A stretch of DNA of 64,000 nt from Chryseobacterium edaphi (GTDB lineage: Bacteria > Bacteroidota > Bacteroidia > Flavobacteriales > Weeksellaceae): contig NZ_JAOTEM010000001.1 in assembly GCF_025628985.1 (NCBI RefSeq), positions 1,674,001 through 1,738,000 of the forward strand, written 5' to 3'. Shown one piece after another: positions 33,171 to 41,825 of this stretch (position 1 is its first letter; each line of letters starts with the position of its first letter). The notes beneath the pieces were generated by a model. It saw only the letters and a program-made list of their open reading frames with translations, had not been told where the DNA came from and made no database searches. The position numbers and the translations under genes were made by a program.

Positions 33171-33689
33171 TTAAATGTTGTGATTAACCAAGAGTTCCTG
33201 AAGCTTTTTTCTCGCAAAATTGAGCTGAGATTTTGAAGTTCCTTCACTGATGGAAAGCATTGTCGCAATCTCTTTGTGCGGATAACCTTCAATCGCAAAC
33301 AAATTGAAAATAGCTCTGCAGCCTTCTGGAAGAAAGTTGAGCAGCTTCAAAATATCCTTTTCAAAAGAAATACTGTCCGTTGGTGAACCCGTCGATTCTA
33401 CCAATTCGTCTTCTAAAGAAATGTCGAGAGCTTTCATACTTCTCAGTTTCTGCAAACATTCGTTCACTGCAATTTTTCTTGCCCAAGCTTCGAAAATTTC
33501 ATGATTTTGCAGTTGATTGAGCTTTGTGAAAATTTTGTAGAACGTATCGGCCAACACTTCTTCGATGTCTTCGTCGTTTTTCAGATAGCGTTTGCAGACT
33601 GAGTACAGTTTGCCCGCCATTTTCTCATAAACCTTCCGCTGGGCATTGCGGTCGTTCCGTTGGCATTCTAACAGTAATTCTTTTTCCAT
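33171..33689 (-). CDS. ECF-type RNA polymerase sigma factor
   Basis: A 172-residue sigma-70 family protein of ECF type. Region 2 is at about 10-80 (ECQRNDRNAQRKVYEKMAGKLYSVCKRYLKNDEDIEEVLADTFYKIF), with the typical helix-rich pattern and WARKIAVNECLQKLR. Region 4 is at about 110-165 (LLNFLPEGCRAIFNLFAIEGYPHKEIATMLSISEGTSKSQLNFARKKLQELL), a helix-turn-helix for the -35 box. It is immediately upstream of, and probably co-transcribed with, the anti-sigma/plug/vWA fusion. An ECF-like AACC / GCATCTATA pair stands in its own promoter, which suggests autoregulation. Confidence 0.92.
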   Translation of the reverse strand: MEKELLLECQRNDRNAQRKVYEKMAGKLYSVCKRYLKNDEDIEEVLADTFYKIFTKLNQLQNHEIFEAWARKIAVNECLQKLRSMKALDISLEDELVESTGSPTDSISFEKDILKLLNFLPEGCRAIFNLFAIEGYPHKEIATMLSISEGTSKSQLNFARKKLQELLVNHNI

Positions 33690-33707
33690 AGTCAGGCTTT
33701 ATACTCT

Positions 33708-33735
33708 TATAGATGCAGGAAATTTCAGAAAGGTT
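33708..33735 (-). promoter_or_regulatory. ECF-sigma-type promoter of the sigma operon
   Basis: On the minus strand CAACC (33732-33736) is followed after 15 bases by GCATCTATA (33708-33716). The same boxes occur at 30570-30597. The start codon is about 20 bases downstream. Confidence 0.4.
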
Positions 33736-33978
33736 GGAAACATTGTAAACTTTTTCTAAAATTAAGGAAATACTCAAAGTAAAGAAGGTAAAAGTTGTAC
33801 AGTTTTTTAGTCATTTAGCTCTTACCAACTTTAACCCTTTTTAACATTCAAATCTGTAACATTACCTTAATACTGTCGACTATTTAATTATAATTTTTTA
33901 CAGTTATGAGATTGCCTAAATAGTTTTAAACTAATGAAATTTCTAAAACAGAACTGTAAAATAAACATTCCTTTTCTT

Positions 33979-35181
33979 ATGAAAAATAAAAGAATTGCAT
34001 CACTGCTTGTTGTTTTATGTGCAGGAAGTATGATGTTTGCTCAGGATGACCTGATCAACAAGTTGAAGAACAATCAGTCTCAAAATGCCAATTTCCAGTT
34101 TACTACTTTAAAAGATGTAGGGGCAACTTCGGTAAAAAACCAAGGTTCATCAGGAACCTGCTGGAGTTATTCCGGAAACTCTTTTCTGGAATCTGAAATG
34201 CAGAGAATGGGTAAAAAGCCTGTTGATTTAGCAGAAATTTTCACTGCAAGAAATTCTTATCACGACAAAGCAAAATTATATGTTTTAAACGGCGGAGCAA
34301 TCAGTTGGGGCGATGGTGGAGAACTGCATGATGTTGTCAATATGTACAAAAAATACGGAGCCGTTCCGCAGGATGTTTATACAGGATTAAAATCTGGGCA
34401 GACTTTAAATAATTTTAATGAAATGCAAGGGAAACTAAAACCTGTTTTAGAAAGTTTGGTTGCAGCATCTTCAAAAGGAAAACTTCAAGATAACTGGATG
34501 GATTCTGTGGATGCAATTCTTGATGAATATTTAGGAAAAGTTCCGGCCAACTTTAACTACGAAGGGAAAAAATATACTCCAAAAACTTTTGCTAAAGAAG
34601 TTGTAGGTATTAATCCTGAAGATTATGTGGAATTATCTTCTTACAAAGATTATCCTTACTATCAGAAATTTGTCGTTCCGATTCCTGATAACTGGAGCCA
34701 CGACTCTGACTGGAATATTCCAATGAATGAAATGACGGCTATCATTGATAATGCAGTAAGCAAAGGATATTCTGTAGGTTGGGCAACCGATGTTTCGGAG
34801 CCTTATTTTTCTTACAAAAACGGGGTTGCCTATGTTCCTGATGTAGATTTGGATCAGATTACTCCGGAAGTAAAAAAAGAATTGTTTACACAGCCTAAAA
34901 AAGACAAAACCATCACTGAAGATCTTCGTCAGAAAGCTTTAAACAACCTTACCACAACCGATGACCACGGAATGCACATCGTAGGTTTGGCGAAAGATCA
35001 AACGGGAAAAGAATATTATATGGTGAAAAATTCTTGGGGTGTAACGAACGATTTTGACGGATATTTGTATGTGACAAAACCATATGTCGAGTATAAATCA
35101 ACTGCGATTTTGGTTCATAAAAATGCAATCCCAAAGAACATAAGAAAACAATTGAAACCAATCAAAAGTATTGGTTTGTAG
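33979..35181 (+). CDS. Secreted C1-family cysteine peptidase, bleomycin hydrolase-like
   Basis: The product is 400 residues from the ATG at 33979 (MKNKRIASLLVVLCAGSMMFAQ), which gives a clear signal peptide; an earlier in-frame ATG at 33934 only adds a polar extension. The papain-type catalytic residues are Cys in NQGSSGTCWSYSG, His in DDHGMHIVG, and Asn in VKNSWG. The Gln of the oxyanion hole is in the same NQG segment. The long insertion between Cys and His, rich in charged helices, is typical of the aminopeptidase C/bleomycin hydrolase group. A secreted form suggests peptide scavenging. A terminator follows at 35237-35270. Confidence 0.88.
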   Translation: MKNKRIASLLVVLCAGSMMFAQDDLINKLKNNQSQNANFQFTTLKDVGATSVKNQGSSGTCWSYSGNSFLESEMQRMGKKPVDLAEIFTARNSYHDKAKLYVLNGGAISWGDGGELHDVVNMYKKYGAVPQDVYTGLKSGQTLNNFNEMQGKLKPVLESLVAASSKGKLQDNWMDSVDAILDEYLGKVPANFNYEGKKYTPKTFAKEVVGINPEDYVELSSYKDYPYYQKFVVPIPDNWSHDSDWNIPMNEMTAIIDNAVSKGYSVGWATDVSEPYFSYKNGVAYVPDVDLDQITPEVKKELFTQPKKDKTITEDLRQKALNNLTTTDDHGMHIVGLAKDQTGKEYYMVKNSWGVTNDFDGYLYVTKPYVEYKSTAILVHKNAIPKNIRKQLKPIKSIGL

Positions 35182-35236
35182 GAAATCATTATTGTCATTC
35201 ATTTGACAATTTTAGATATTTTTAAACTTGTTAATA

Positions 35237-35270
35237 GGCCGTCTTGAGATTTTTCTTGAGGCGGTTTTGT
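35237..35270 (+). terminator. Terminator of the cysteine peptidase gene
   Basis: A GC-rich stem with G-U pairs, CCGTCTTGAG (35239-35248) with CTTGAGGCGG (35255-35264), is followed by TTTTGTTTG. Confidence 0.65.
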
Positions 35271-35295
35271 TTGTAAAATTAACTGTATACGATAT

Positions 35296-35634
35296 TTATT
35301 TTTTGATATTATTTAATTTGATTTCAACACTCTCAGGATATTTGCCATTGAGATAACTTACAAAACCATCTTTAATTACTGCCTTTGAACCCGCTTGCGG
35401 AATTGAATCTTTATATTTAAAGTACATTGTATCATTTTTTAAATTAAAATTTCCCGAATAAACATCATCACCTCTTAAACCTCCTTTAGATATAAAATTA
35501 AAAGTTTTATCATTAAACATTTCTAAATATATCCATCCGATCGGAGCTTCCCGATCAGCCAGCAAAACTGCTTTTTTTTCTTCTTTACAACTCGTAATTA
35601 GTATAAAAATTAGACAAATAAAATTAAATTTCAT
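35296..35634 (-). CDS. Small lipoprotein of unknown function
   Basis: A 112-residue protein with a short signal peptide and a lipobox ITSC at residues 13-16, so the mature protein is anchored by its N-terminal Cys. The rest is beta-rich (PIGWIYLEMFNDKTFNFISKGG, VYSGNFNLKNDTMYFKYKDS) and has no catalytic motif that I recognise. The DUF-type lipoprotein pattern is common in flavobacteria. No partner gene is adjacent: the upstream gene is on the opposite strand end-to-end and the next minus-strand gene has its own terminator. Confidence 0.7.
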   Translation of the reverse strand: MKFNFICLIFILITSCKEEKKAVLLADREAPIGWIYLEMFNDKTFNFISKGGLRGDDVYSGNFNLKNDTMYFKYKDSIPQAGSKAVIKDGFVSYLNGKYPESVEIKLNNIKK

Positions 35635-35710
35635 GGTTTTTCTTTTTGTTAAATAATGACATATAAAGACGAATTTAATTTACAATTTCTATTGAATTAA
35701 AGTGACAACT

Positions 35711-35746
35711 CAAAAAAAAACCGCTCCTAAAAAGAAAGCGGTTTCA
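35711..35746 (-). terminator. Terminator of the E1 dehydrogenase gene
   Basis: AACCGCT (35719-35725) pairs with AGCGGTT (35737-35743). On the minus strand a run of nine T follows. It stands 20 bases after the stop at 35767. Confidence 0.8.
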
Positions 35747-35766
35747 AAATTTATCTAAAATCTCAA

Positions 35767-38199
35767 TTAGAATATCGAAGGATATTTCTCAGGATTTGTT
35801 TCATTAAATAAGGCATAAATTCTCTCCACCATATCATCGGAAGATGGTTTAGAGAAATAGTCACCATCACTTGCATATGCAGGTCTGTGATCGTTTGCAG
35901 CAATCGTCAAAGGATCAGAATCTAAGAATCTGAACGCTTTTTGCTTCTCTAAAATCTGCTGAAGGATAAACGCTGATGTTCCACCTTCCACATCTTCGTC
36001 GATTACAACCAATCTGTTTGTTCTTTTCACAGATTCAGCAATTTCGTGTGTTAAATCAAAAGGAATTAATGACTGAACGTCAATAACTTCTGCAGAAATT
36101 CCCAATTTTTCTAATTCTTCTGCTGCTTCCATAACGATTCTCCAAGTCGAACCGTACGTTACCAAAGTCACGTCTTTTCCTTCTTTTGTAACCTCAATTT
36201 TCCCGACAGGAACAGTAAATTCACCTAAATTATCAGGCTGTTTTTCTTTTAATCGGTAACCGTTCAGACATTCAACAATCACAGCAGGATCGTCGCTTTG
36301 AAGCATCGTGTTGTAGAATCCGGCAGCTTTCGTCAAGTTTCTTGGAACCAAAACCAAAATACCTTTTGAAAGATTTAAAATTCCCGCCATCGGAGAACCT
36401 GAATGCCAAACTCCTTCCAATCTGTGACCTCTCGTTCTGATGATTACAGGAGCTTTCTGACCGCCTTTTGTTCTGTACTGAACTGTCGCCAAATCATCGC
36501 TCATTCCCTGCAAACAATACAAGATATAATCTAAATACTGGATTTCAGCGATTGGTCTCAAACCTCTCATTGCCATACCGATTCCCTGACCCAAAATAGT
36601 CGCTTCACGGATTCCGGTATCAGCAACACGAATGTCACCATATTTTTCCTGCATTCCTTCAAGACCTTGGTTCACGTCACCGATATTTCCGGCATCTTCA
36701 CCAAAGACTAAAGTTTGAGGATATTTTTCAAATATTTTATCGAAATTATTTCTCACTACTACTCTTCCGTCAACATCTTCTGAAGTTTCAGAGTAGATAG
36801 GTTTTACTTCTTTCACATTTTCAGCTTTCCACTGAGACTGCGAATATAAGTGAGAAGAATAATTGTCTTTTTCAACTTCAAAAACTTCGTTGTACTTATT
36901 CATCAACTGAGTTCTTTCCGCTGAATTTGTTCCTCTTGTTGCCAATAAAGATTTTCTGATCAAATGGAAAACATCTTTTTTAGCTTTTGAAACCAATTTA
37001 GTATATTGATTGATATAAGTTTCAATTTCAGAGTTTTGACCTTTCAGATTTTCCACTAAAGGTAAAACTGAAAAAGCAAGTTCTGTAAGTGTTTTCTGGT
37101 AATTTTCCCAAGCCAATTTTTGTCCGGCTTTTACTTTTTTCTTCGCTTCTTCATCAATCGCATCCAATTCTTCAACAGCAGCAATGATCTCCTCTTTACC
37201 TTCAATTTCGATCGAATAATTTAAAATCCACTCTCTGAATTTCAACAATCCGTCAAAATCAGCTTCCCATGATAAACGGTCTTCATTTTTATATCTTTCG
37301 TGTGATCCTGAAGTAGAGTGACCTTGAGGCTGAGTCACTTCAATCACATGAACCACCACAGGTACAGATTCAGTTCTTGCAAAATGTTCTGCTTTCGCAT
37401 AAGCATCCAACAAAGCAGGATAATCCCAAGCTTTCACCTGAATGATTTCACAACCTTGGTTTTCACCTTCTTTTCTCTGGAAACCGCTCAACATTTCAGC
37501 AATATCGGCTTTTGCTCTCTGTTTCATTGTTGGTACAGAAATTCCATAACCGTCATCCCAAATTGAAACAATCATCGGTACTTGAAGCGCACACGCAGCA
37601 TTTAAAGTTTCCCAGAAATGACCTTCTGCAGTAGAAGCATCACCAATGGTTCCGAAAGCGATTTCGTTTCCTTTGTCGGAGAATTTTTCAGAACCCTCAA
37701 ACTGTACCGTTTTGTATACTTTAGAGGCTTGCGCCAAACCTAATAATCTCGGCATTTGTCCGGCAGTCGGAGAAATATCAGAAGAAATATTTTTCTGAGC
37801 CATCAAATCTTTCCAGCTTCCGTCTTCGTTCAAACTTCTTGTAGCAAAGTGTCCGTTCATCTGTCTTCCGGCAGATGCAGGTTCTCTTTCAACACTTGTA
37901 TCTGCATATAATTGCGCAAAAAAACTTTCAACCGATAAAGCATCTACAACTAGTGCAAAAGTCTGATCTCTGTAATACCCTGAACGGAAATCTCCGTTTC
38001 TGAAAACTTTCGCCATTGCCAATTGCGGCAACTCTTTTCCGTCTCCAAAAATTCCGAACTTCGCTTTTCCGGTAAGCACTTCTCTTCTGCCCAAATAAGA
38101 CATTTCACGAGAGATTCTTCCTAATTTATAGTCTTCAAGTATCTGATTTTTAAAGTCTTGAAAAGAAATCTGCTGAGTTTCAATATAGGTTGTCTGCAT
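35767..38199 (-). CDS. 2-oxoacid dehydrogenase E1, alpha-beta fusion (branched-chain type)
   Basis: An 810-residue thiamine-diphosphate enzyme; I chose the ATG at 38199 over a TTG six bases upstream. The N-terminal half is the alpha subunit: GKELPQLAMAKVF, GYYRDQTFAL, and IAFGTIGDASTAEGHFWETLNAA, which carries the GDG-type ThDP motif variant. The C-terminal half, from about residue 480, is the beta subunit: VVRNNFDKIF, LVFGEDAGNIGDVNQGLEGM, and GQGIGMAMRGLRPIAEIQYLDYI. Fusion of both is common in Bacteroidetes. It oxidatively decarboxylates branched-chain 2-oxoacids with E2 and E3 (lpdA is at 17168-18556). It has its own terminator. Confidence 0.92.
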   Translation of the reverse strand: MQTTYIETQQISFQDFKNQILEDYKLGRISREMSYLGRREVLTGKAKFGIFGDGKELPQLAMAKVFRNGDFRSGYYRDQTFALVVDALSVESFFAQLYADTSVEREPASAGRQMNGHFATRSLNEDGSWKDLMAQKNISSDISPTAGQMPRLLGLAQASKVYKTVQFEGSEKFSDKGNEIAFGTIGDASTAEGHFWETLNAACALQVPMIVSIWDDGYGISVPTMKQRAKADIAEMLSGFQRKEGENQGCEIIQVKAWDYPALLDAYAKAEHFARTESVPVVVHVIEVTQPQGHSTSGSHERYKNEDRLSWEADFDGLLKFREWILNYSIEIEGKEEIIAAVEELDAIDEEAKKKVKAGQKLAWENYQKTLTELAFSVLPLVENLKGQNSEIETYINQYTKLVSKAKKDVFHLIRKSLLATRGTNSAERTQLMNKYNEVFEVEKDNYSSHLYSQSQWKAENVKEVKPIYSETSEDVDGRVVVRNNFDKIFEKYPQTLVFGEDAGNIGDVNQGLEGMQEKYGDIRVADTGIREATILGQGIGMAMRGLRPIAEIQYLDYILYCLQGMSDDLATVQYRTKGGQKAPVIIRTRGHRLEGVWHSGSPMAGILNLSKGILVLVPRNLTKAAGFYNTMLQSDDPAVIVECLNGYRLKEKQPDNLGEFTVPVGKIEVTKEGKDVTLVTYGSTWRIVMEAAEELEKLGISAEVIDVQSLIPFDLTHEIAESVKRTNRLVVIDEDVEGGTSAFILQQILEKQKAFRFLDSDPLTIAANDHRPAYASDGDYFSKPSSDDMVERIYALFNETNPEKYPSIF

Positions 38200-38337
38200 A
38201 GCCAAATATTAAATATTTTTTAATTATCAAGTATTTTGCTAATATACACTTTTTATATTAATTTTAATTTTAAAGAATATTTTTTAAAAATTTGATAATG
38301 AAAAAAAATGTATTTACTTTGAATAAAACTCTGTAAT

Positions 38338-38634
38338 ATGGAAAAAAAGTCAACCCACATCCTCAATGCATCGACCAATCTTTTAGGGTTTTCGATGATC
38401 ATCATTACCTCATTGAAAATCACTAAAACGAGTCATCATACATTTTTAGATGAATTTGCGGGCATCGCATGTGTGTTTTTTGCGTGCAGCAGTTTATTTT
38501 CTTTTATGTCGATAAGATCTAAGAAAGAAAGTTTAGGAAACAGATATGAGAGTATTGCGGATTATTTATTTTTAATCGCTTTATTTTGTATTATTCTATC
38601 TGTGATTATTATAACAACAACAATAATGGATTAA
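38338..38634 (+). CDS. Small three-helix membrane protein of unknown function
   Basis: A 98-residue protein with three hydrophobic segments (LLGFSMIIITSLKI, FAGIACVFFACSSLFSFMSI, YLFLIALFCIILSVIIITTTI) joined by short polar loops. A His pair (SHH) precedes the second helix. The pattern recurs in flavobacterial small membrane proteins of unknown role, and no family is recognised. It is divergent from the E1 gene with a 138-base AT-rich gap between. Confidence 0.65.
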   Translation: MEKKSTHILNASTNLLGFSMIIITSLKITKTSHHTFLDEFAGIACVFFACSSLFSFMSIRSKKESLGNRYESIADYLFLIALFCIILSVIIITTTIMD

Positions 38635-38693
38635 AATTCCAGTTTTTTTGTTGTCTTTAAATTAACATTGAAATTCTGATATAGAAATGGCAA

Positions 38694-39671
38694 TTAGAAT
38701 TTTCTTTCAATCACATAATCCAGCATCGTGTGCAGAGATTTTCTCACTTCAGAATCAGGAAATTCATCCAAAATATTTTTTGCTTTCTGTTGAAAATCTT
38801 TCATGACCTGAATTGCGTAATCCAAACCGCCTGAACTTTTCACAAAAGCAATAAGCTCTTTCACACGTTTCTGGTCGTTATTGTAACGCTTGATGGTATT
38901 GAAATAATATTTTCTATCAGCTTCGCTGGCAATTTTCAAAGTATGAATCAAAGGAAGCGTCATTTTCTGTTCTTTGATATCAATTCCGACCGGTTTTCCG
39001 ATAAAATTTGAACTTAAATAATCAAATAAATCATCCTTGATCTGAAAAGCCATCCCGGTATACGTTCCGAACTGCATCATTTTCTTGGCTAAATTTTCAT
39101 CAGCATCGTTTGATAAAGCACCGATTTCGCAACATGCAGCAATCAAAGTAGCAGTTTTCTGACGGATGATTTCGTAGTAAACATCTTCGGTAATATCTAG
39201 TTTCCTGGCTTTTTCCAATTGAAGAAGTTCGCCTTCAGACATTTCTCTGATGGTTCTTGAAATTACAGAAAGTAAATCGTAATCTTTATGGTCTGTAGAA
39301 AGTAAAACCGCTTTAGAAAGCAAGAAATCTCCTACCAAAACTGCAATTTTATTCTTCCATAAAGCATTAATAGAAAAAAAATTACGTCTTTTAAAACTCT
39401 CATCCACAACATCGTCATGCACCAAAGTTGCCGTGTGAATCAACTCAATCATTGAAGCACCGCGATAGGTTTTTTCGTTGACGTTTCCAATCAATTTTGC
39501 ACATAGAAAAACAAACATCGGACGCATTTGTTTCCCTTTTGTGGTAACAATAAAACGGGTAACTTTATCAAGTAAAGCGACTTTGCTTTGCATAGATTCA
39601 TAAAACTTCTGCTCGAAAAGTTTCATTTCCTCATTGATCGGTCGTTTGATTTCTTCTACAATATTGGCCAC
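38694..39671 (-). CDS. Polyprenyl diphosphate synthase
   Basis: A 325-residue all-helical prenyltransferase. The first Asp-rich motif is HDDVVDES and the second DDLFDY. The upstream KQMRPMFVFLCAKLIG and the HTATLVHDD context are typical of trans-polyprenyl synthases, for example octaprenyl or menaquinone side-chain synthases. It elongates farnesyl diphosphate with isopentenyl diphosphate. Chain length cannot be set with certainty. Flavobacteria use menaquinone-6, so a hexaprenyl product is possible. It is a single gene; the start codon is followed by a short untranslated region. Confidence 0.9.
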   Translation of the reverse strand: MANIVEEIKRPINEEMKLFEQKFYESMQSKVALLDKVTRFIVTTKGKQMRPMFVFLCAKLIGNVNEKTYRGASMIELIHTATLVHDDVVDESFKRRNFFSINALWKNKIAVLVGDFLLSKAVLLSTDHKDYDLLSVISRTIREMSEGELLQLEKARKLDITEDVYYEIIRQKTATLIAACCEIGALSNDADENLAKKMMQFGTYTGMAFQIKDDLFDYLSSNFIGKPVGIDIKEQKMTLPLIHTLKIASEADRKYYFNTIKRYNNDQKRVKELIAFVKSSGGLDYAIQVMKDFQQKAKNILDEFPDSEVRKSLHTMLDYVIERKF

Positions 39672-39742
39672 TATCTGAGAATGATGGGTGAGTATTTATT
39701 AATTCTCACAAAGATAATTTTTTTAAACCAATTTTAACAAAA

Positions 39743-40624
39743 TTAAAGTTTGAGTTTATCTTTAGGAATAAAATAAAAAAACGGTTTGGTTTTCTTAATC
39801 GGTGAATAGAATTTTTCCCCTGAAATATAAATTCCTTTTTCATCGACTGCAATTCCTTCAATTTGTCCAATCGTCAATGCGCTTCCTAAATAAAAGTGTC
39901 TTGGATTTTCTTTGAAAAATATTCCTGGCTCAGTTTCATTAAATATATCTAAAAATACTTCGGTTTTCTTGGTATAACCGACAACGTAAAGTTTTTTATC
40001 GTAATAATAAGTATCAGTTATTACAAAACCAGTTTTGTGAGATTCTACTTTCTGAGCAGCCTGATTTTCAGAATTTTCAGGATCAAGTGTGTAATGCGTT
40101 GTAGCTTTTGAAGACCATTCTTTAGTGAAAATGTGAATTTTTCCATTTAAATAAATCATCGATTCCAAATCGTAATCTGTGGAAATATTTTTTGAGGTGA
40201 AATCATTCTGTTCAGGATAATAAAAAGAAATAGTTTTCATCAAATCATTCTGCAATTCATTATTCTGAAAAGGAATTTTATAGATTTTTAAGTCTTTTCG
40301 GGTTCCTGCATTATTGCCAAAATCTCCGATGTAGAAATTTTCCCCATCATTGGTTAAAGCTTCCCAGTCTTTATTTTCAGTACTCGTTTTTAAAACTTTG
40401 AGAATTTTTCCTGAATTTTTATCGATTTCGTACAGTTCAGCAGGATTTCCGCTGTCGTTGAAGGTGTAGAGTTTTCCATCAAAAAAATTCAGTCCTGAAG
40501 TTTCCTGGATCGAATCGTTTAAAACTGAAACTCTGAATTTTTTAAGCTTGAAAATTTCTGCATGTTGAGAAAAAGCAGTTTGGAATGTGAAAATTACAAA
40601 TAGTAGAAAAACCTTTTTCATCAT
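39743..40624 (-). CDS. Secreted protein of unknown function, propeller-like
   Basis: A 293-residue protein with a signal peptide (MKKVFLLFVIFTFQTAFSQ; MMKK start at 40624). Repeated short strands such as GKLYTFNDSGNPAELYEID, NFYIGDFGNNAGTRKDLKIYKI, GKIHIFTKEWSSKATTHYTL and LYVVGYTKKTEVFLDIF, with Gly-Asn-rich turns, resemble a beta-propeller. GIAVDEKGIYISGEKF near the end is typical of such blades. Bacteroidetes have many of these without assigned role. It sits between polyprenyl synthase and rlmN on the same strand, with gaps of about 70-100 bases. Confidence 0.65.
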   Translation of the reverse strand: MMKKVFLLFVIFTFQTAFSQHAEIFKLKKFRVSVLNDSIQETSGLNFFDGKLYTFNDSGNPAELYEIDKNSGKILKVLKTSTENKDWEALTNDGENFYIGDFGNNAGTRKDLKIYKIPFQNNELQNDLMKTISFYYPEQNDFTSKNISTDYDLESMIYLNGKIHIFTKEWSSKATTHYTLDPENSENQAAQKVESHKTGFVITDTYYYDKKLYVVGYTKKTEVFLDIFNETEPGIFFKENPRHFYLGSALTIGQIEGIAVDEKGIYISGEKFYSPIKKTKPFFYFIPKDKLKL

Positions 40625-40722
40625 GCAAAATTAAGAATTTGGTATGAATGGATTGTTAAGAATTTAAAGGTATGCCTCCACTTTATGGATTGAATTTATT
40701 TAAAAAGAATTTAATTAAGAAA

Positions 40723-41757
40723 TTATTCAGCGTTTTTATTGGCTAGTTGTCCACAAGCTGCATCAATGTCACCGCCACGACTTTTTCTCACCATCACTGT
40801 AATTCCTGCTTTTTCAAGTTCGCGAACATACTTTTCTTCAGCTGCAATACTTCGATGATCAAATTTACCTTCACCAATTGGGTTGTATTGGATTAAATTA
40901 ACTTTAGAAGGAACCTGTCGGCAATATTTAATTAAAGCTTTAATGTCTTCATCTTTGTCATTAATTCCTTTCCAAACACAATATTCGAACGTAATTACAG
41001 AACCTGTTTTTTTGTACCAATATTGAAGAGCCTCCATAATATCTGTCAGAGGAAATTTGTCTGAAAACGGCATAATCTCATTACGGGTTTGTTCAACCGC
41101 AGAGTGTAATGATAGTGCAAGTTTTACTTTTAATTCATCATCAGCCAGCATTTTTATCATCTTTGGAATTCCGGATGTAGAAACTGTAATTCTTCTTGGA
41201 GACATTCCCAAACCTTCCGGCTGCGTGATTTTTCTGATGGCTTCGACTACATTTTTGTAATTCATCATTGGCTCTCCCATTCCCATAAAAACAATGTTGG
41301 TGAGCGGACGATTGTAGTATTCTTTACTTTGTTTATCAATAAGAGCAACCTGATCCACGATTTCTGCCACTTCAAGATTTCTCATTCTTTTGAGCTTGGC
41401 TGTAGCACAAAATTCACAGTTTAACGAACAACCTACCTGTGACGATACACACGCTGTAGTTCTCGTTTCTGTAGGAATCAAAACAGATTCTACCATCAAT
41501 CCGTCATGAAGCTTTACTCCGTTTTTTATCGTTCCGTCTGTAGATTTCTGAAATTGATCTACGGCTGCAGGATTCATGATAAAGTCACGGATCAGATTTT
41601 CTCTCAGATCTTTTGAAAGATTCGTCATTTCTTCAAATGAATGAAGATTTTTACTCCAGATCCAGTCATAGACCTGCTTGGCACGAAAAGGTTTTTCACC
41701 AATAGTACCAAAGTAATCTTTGAGTTGGTCTAGGGATAATGTACGGATGTCTTTCAT
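40723..41757 (-). CDS. rlmN: 23S rRNA (adenine(2503)-C(2))-methyltransferase RlmN
   Basis: A 344-residue radical SAM enzyme. The 4Fe-4S cluster cysteines are C110-x3-C114-x2-C117 in VGCSLNCEFCATAK. The RlmN-specific features are FMGMGEPMMNYKNV, GMSPRRITVSTSGIPKMI, a Cys near the C terminus in DIDAACGQL, and the GTKKSR-like VMVRKSRGGDI. It methylates A2503 in 23S rRNA and A37 in some tRNAs. The N-terminal helix-rich part (FGTIGEKPFRAKQVYDWIW) is also diagnostic. It is a housekeeping gene, upstream of which is queA. Confidence 0.95.
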   Translation of the reverse strand: MKDIRTLSLDQLKDYFGTIGEKPFRAKQVYDWIWSKNLHSFEEMTNLSKDLRENLIRDFIMNPAAVDQFQKSTDGTIKNGVKLHDGLMVESVLIPTETRTTACVSSQVGCSLNCEFCATAKLKRMRNLEVAEIVDQVALIDKQSKEYYNRPLTNIVFMGMGEPMMNYKNVVEAIRKITQPEGLGMSPRRITVSTSGIPKMIKMLADDELKVKLALSLHSAVEQTRNEIMPFSDKFPLTDIMEALQYWYKKTGSVITFEYCVWKGINDKDEDIKALIKYCRQVPSKVNLIQYNPIGEGKFDHRSIAAEEKYVRELEKAGITVMVRKSRGGDIDAACGQLANKNAE

Positions 41758-41825
41758 TGTAGGAATAGGTGGAAGATTTTAGGTTGCAGATAACTAATAC
41801 CTGCAACCATCTATCTAATATCTTT

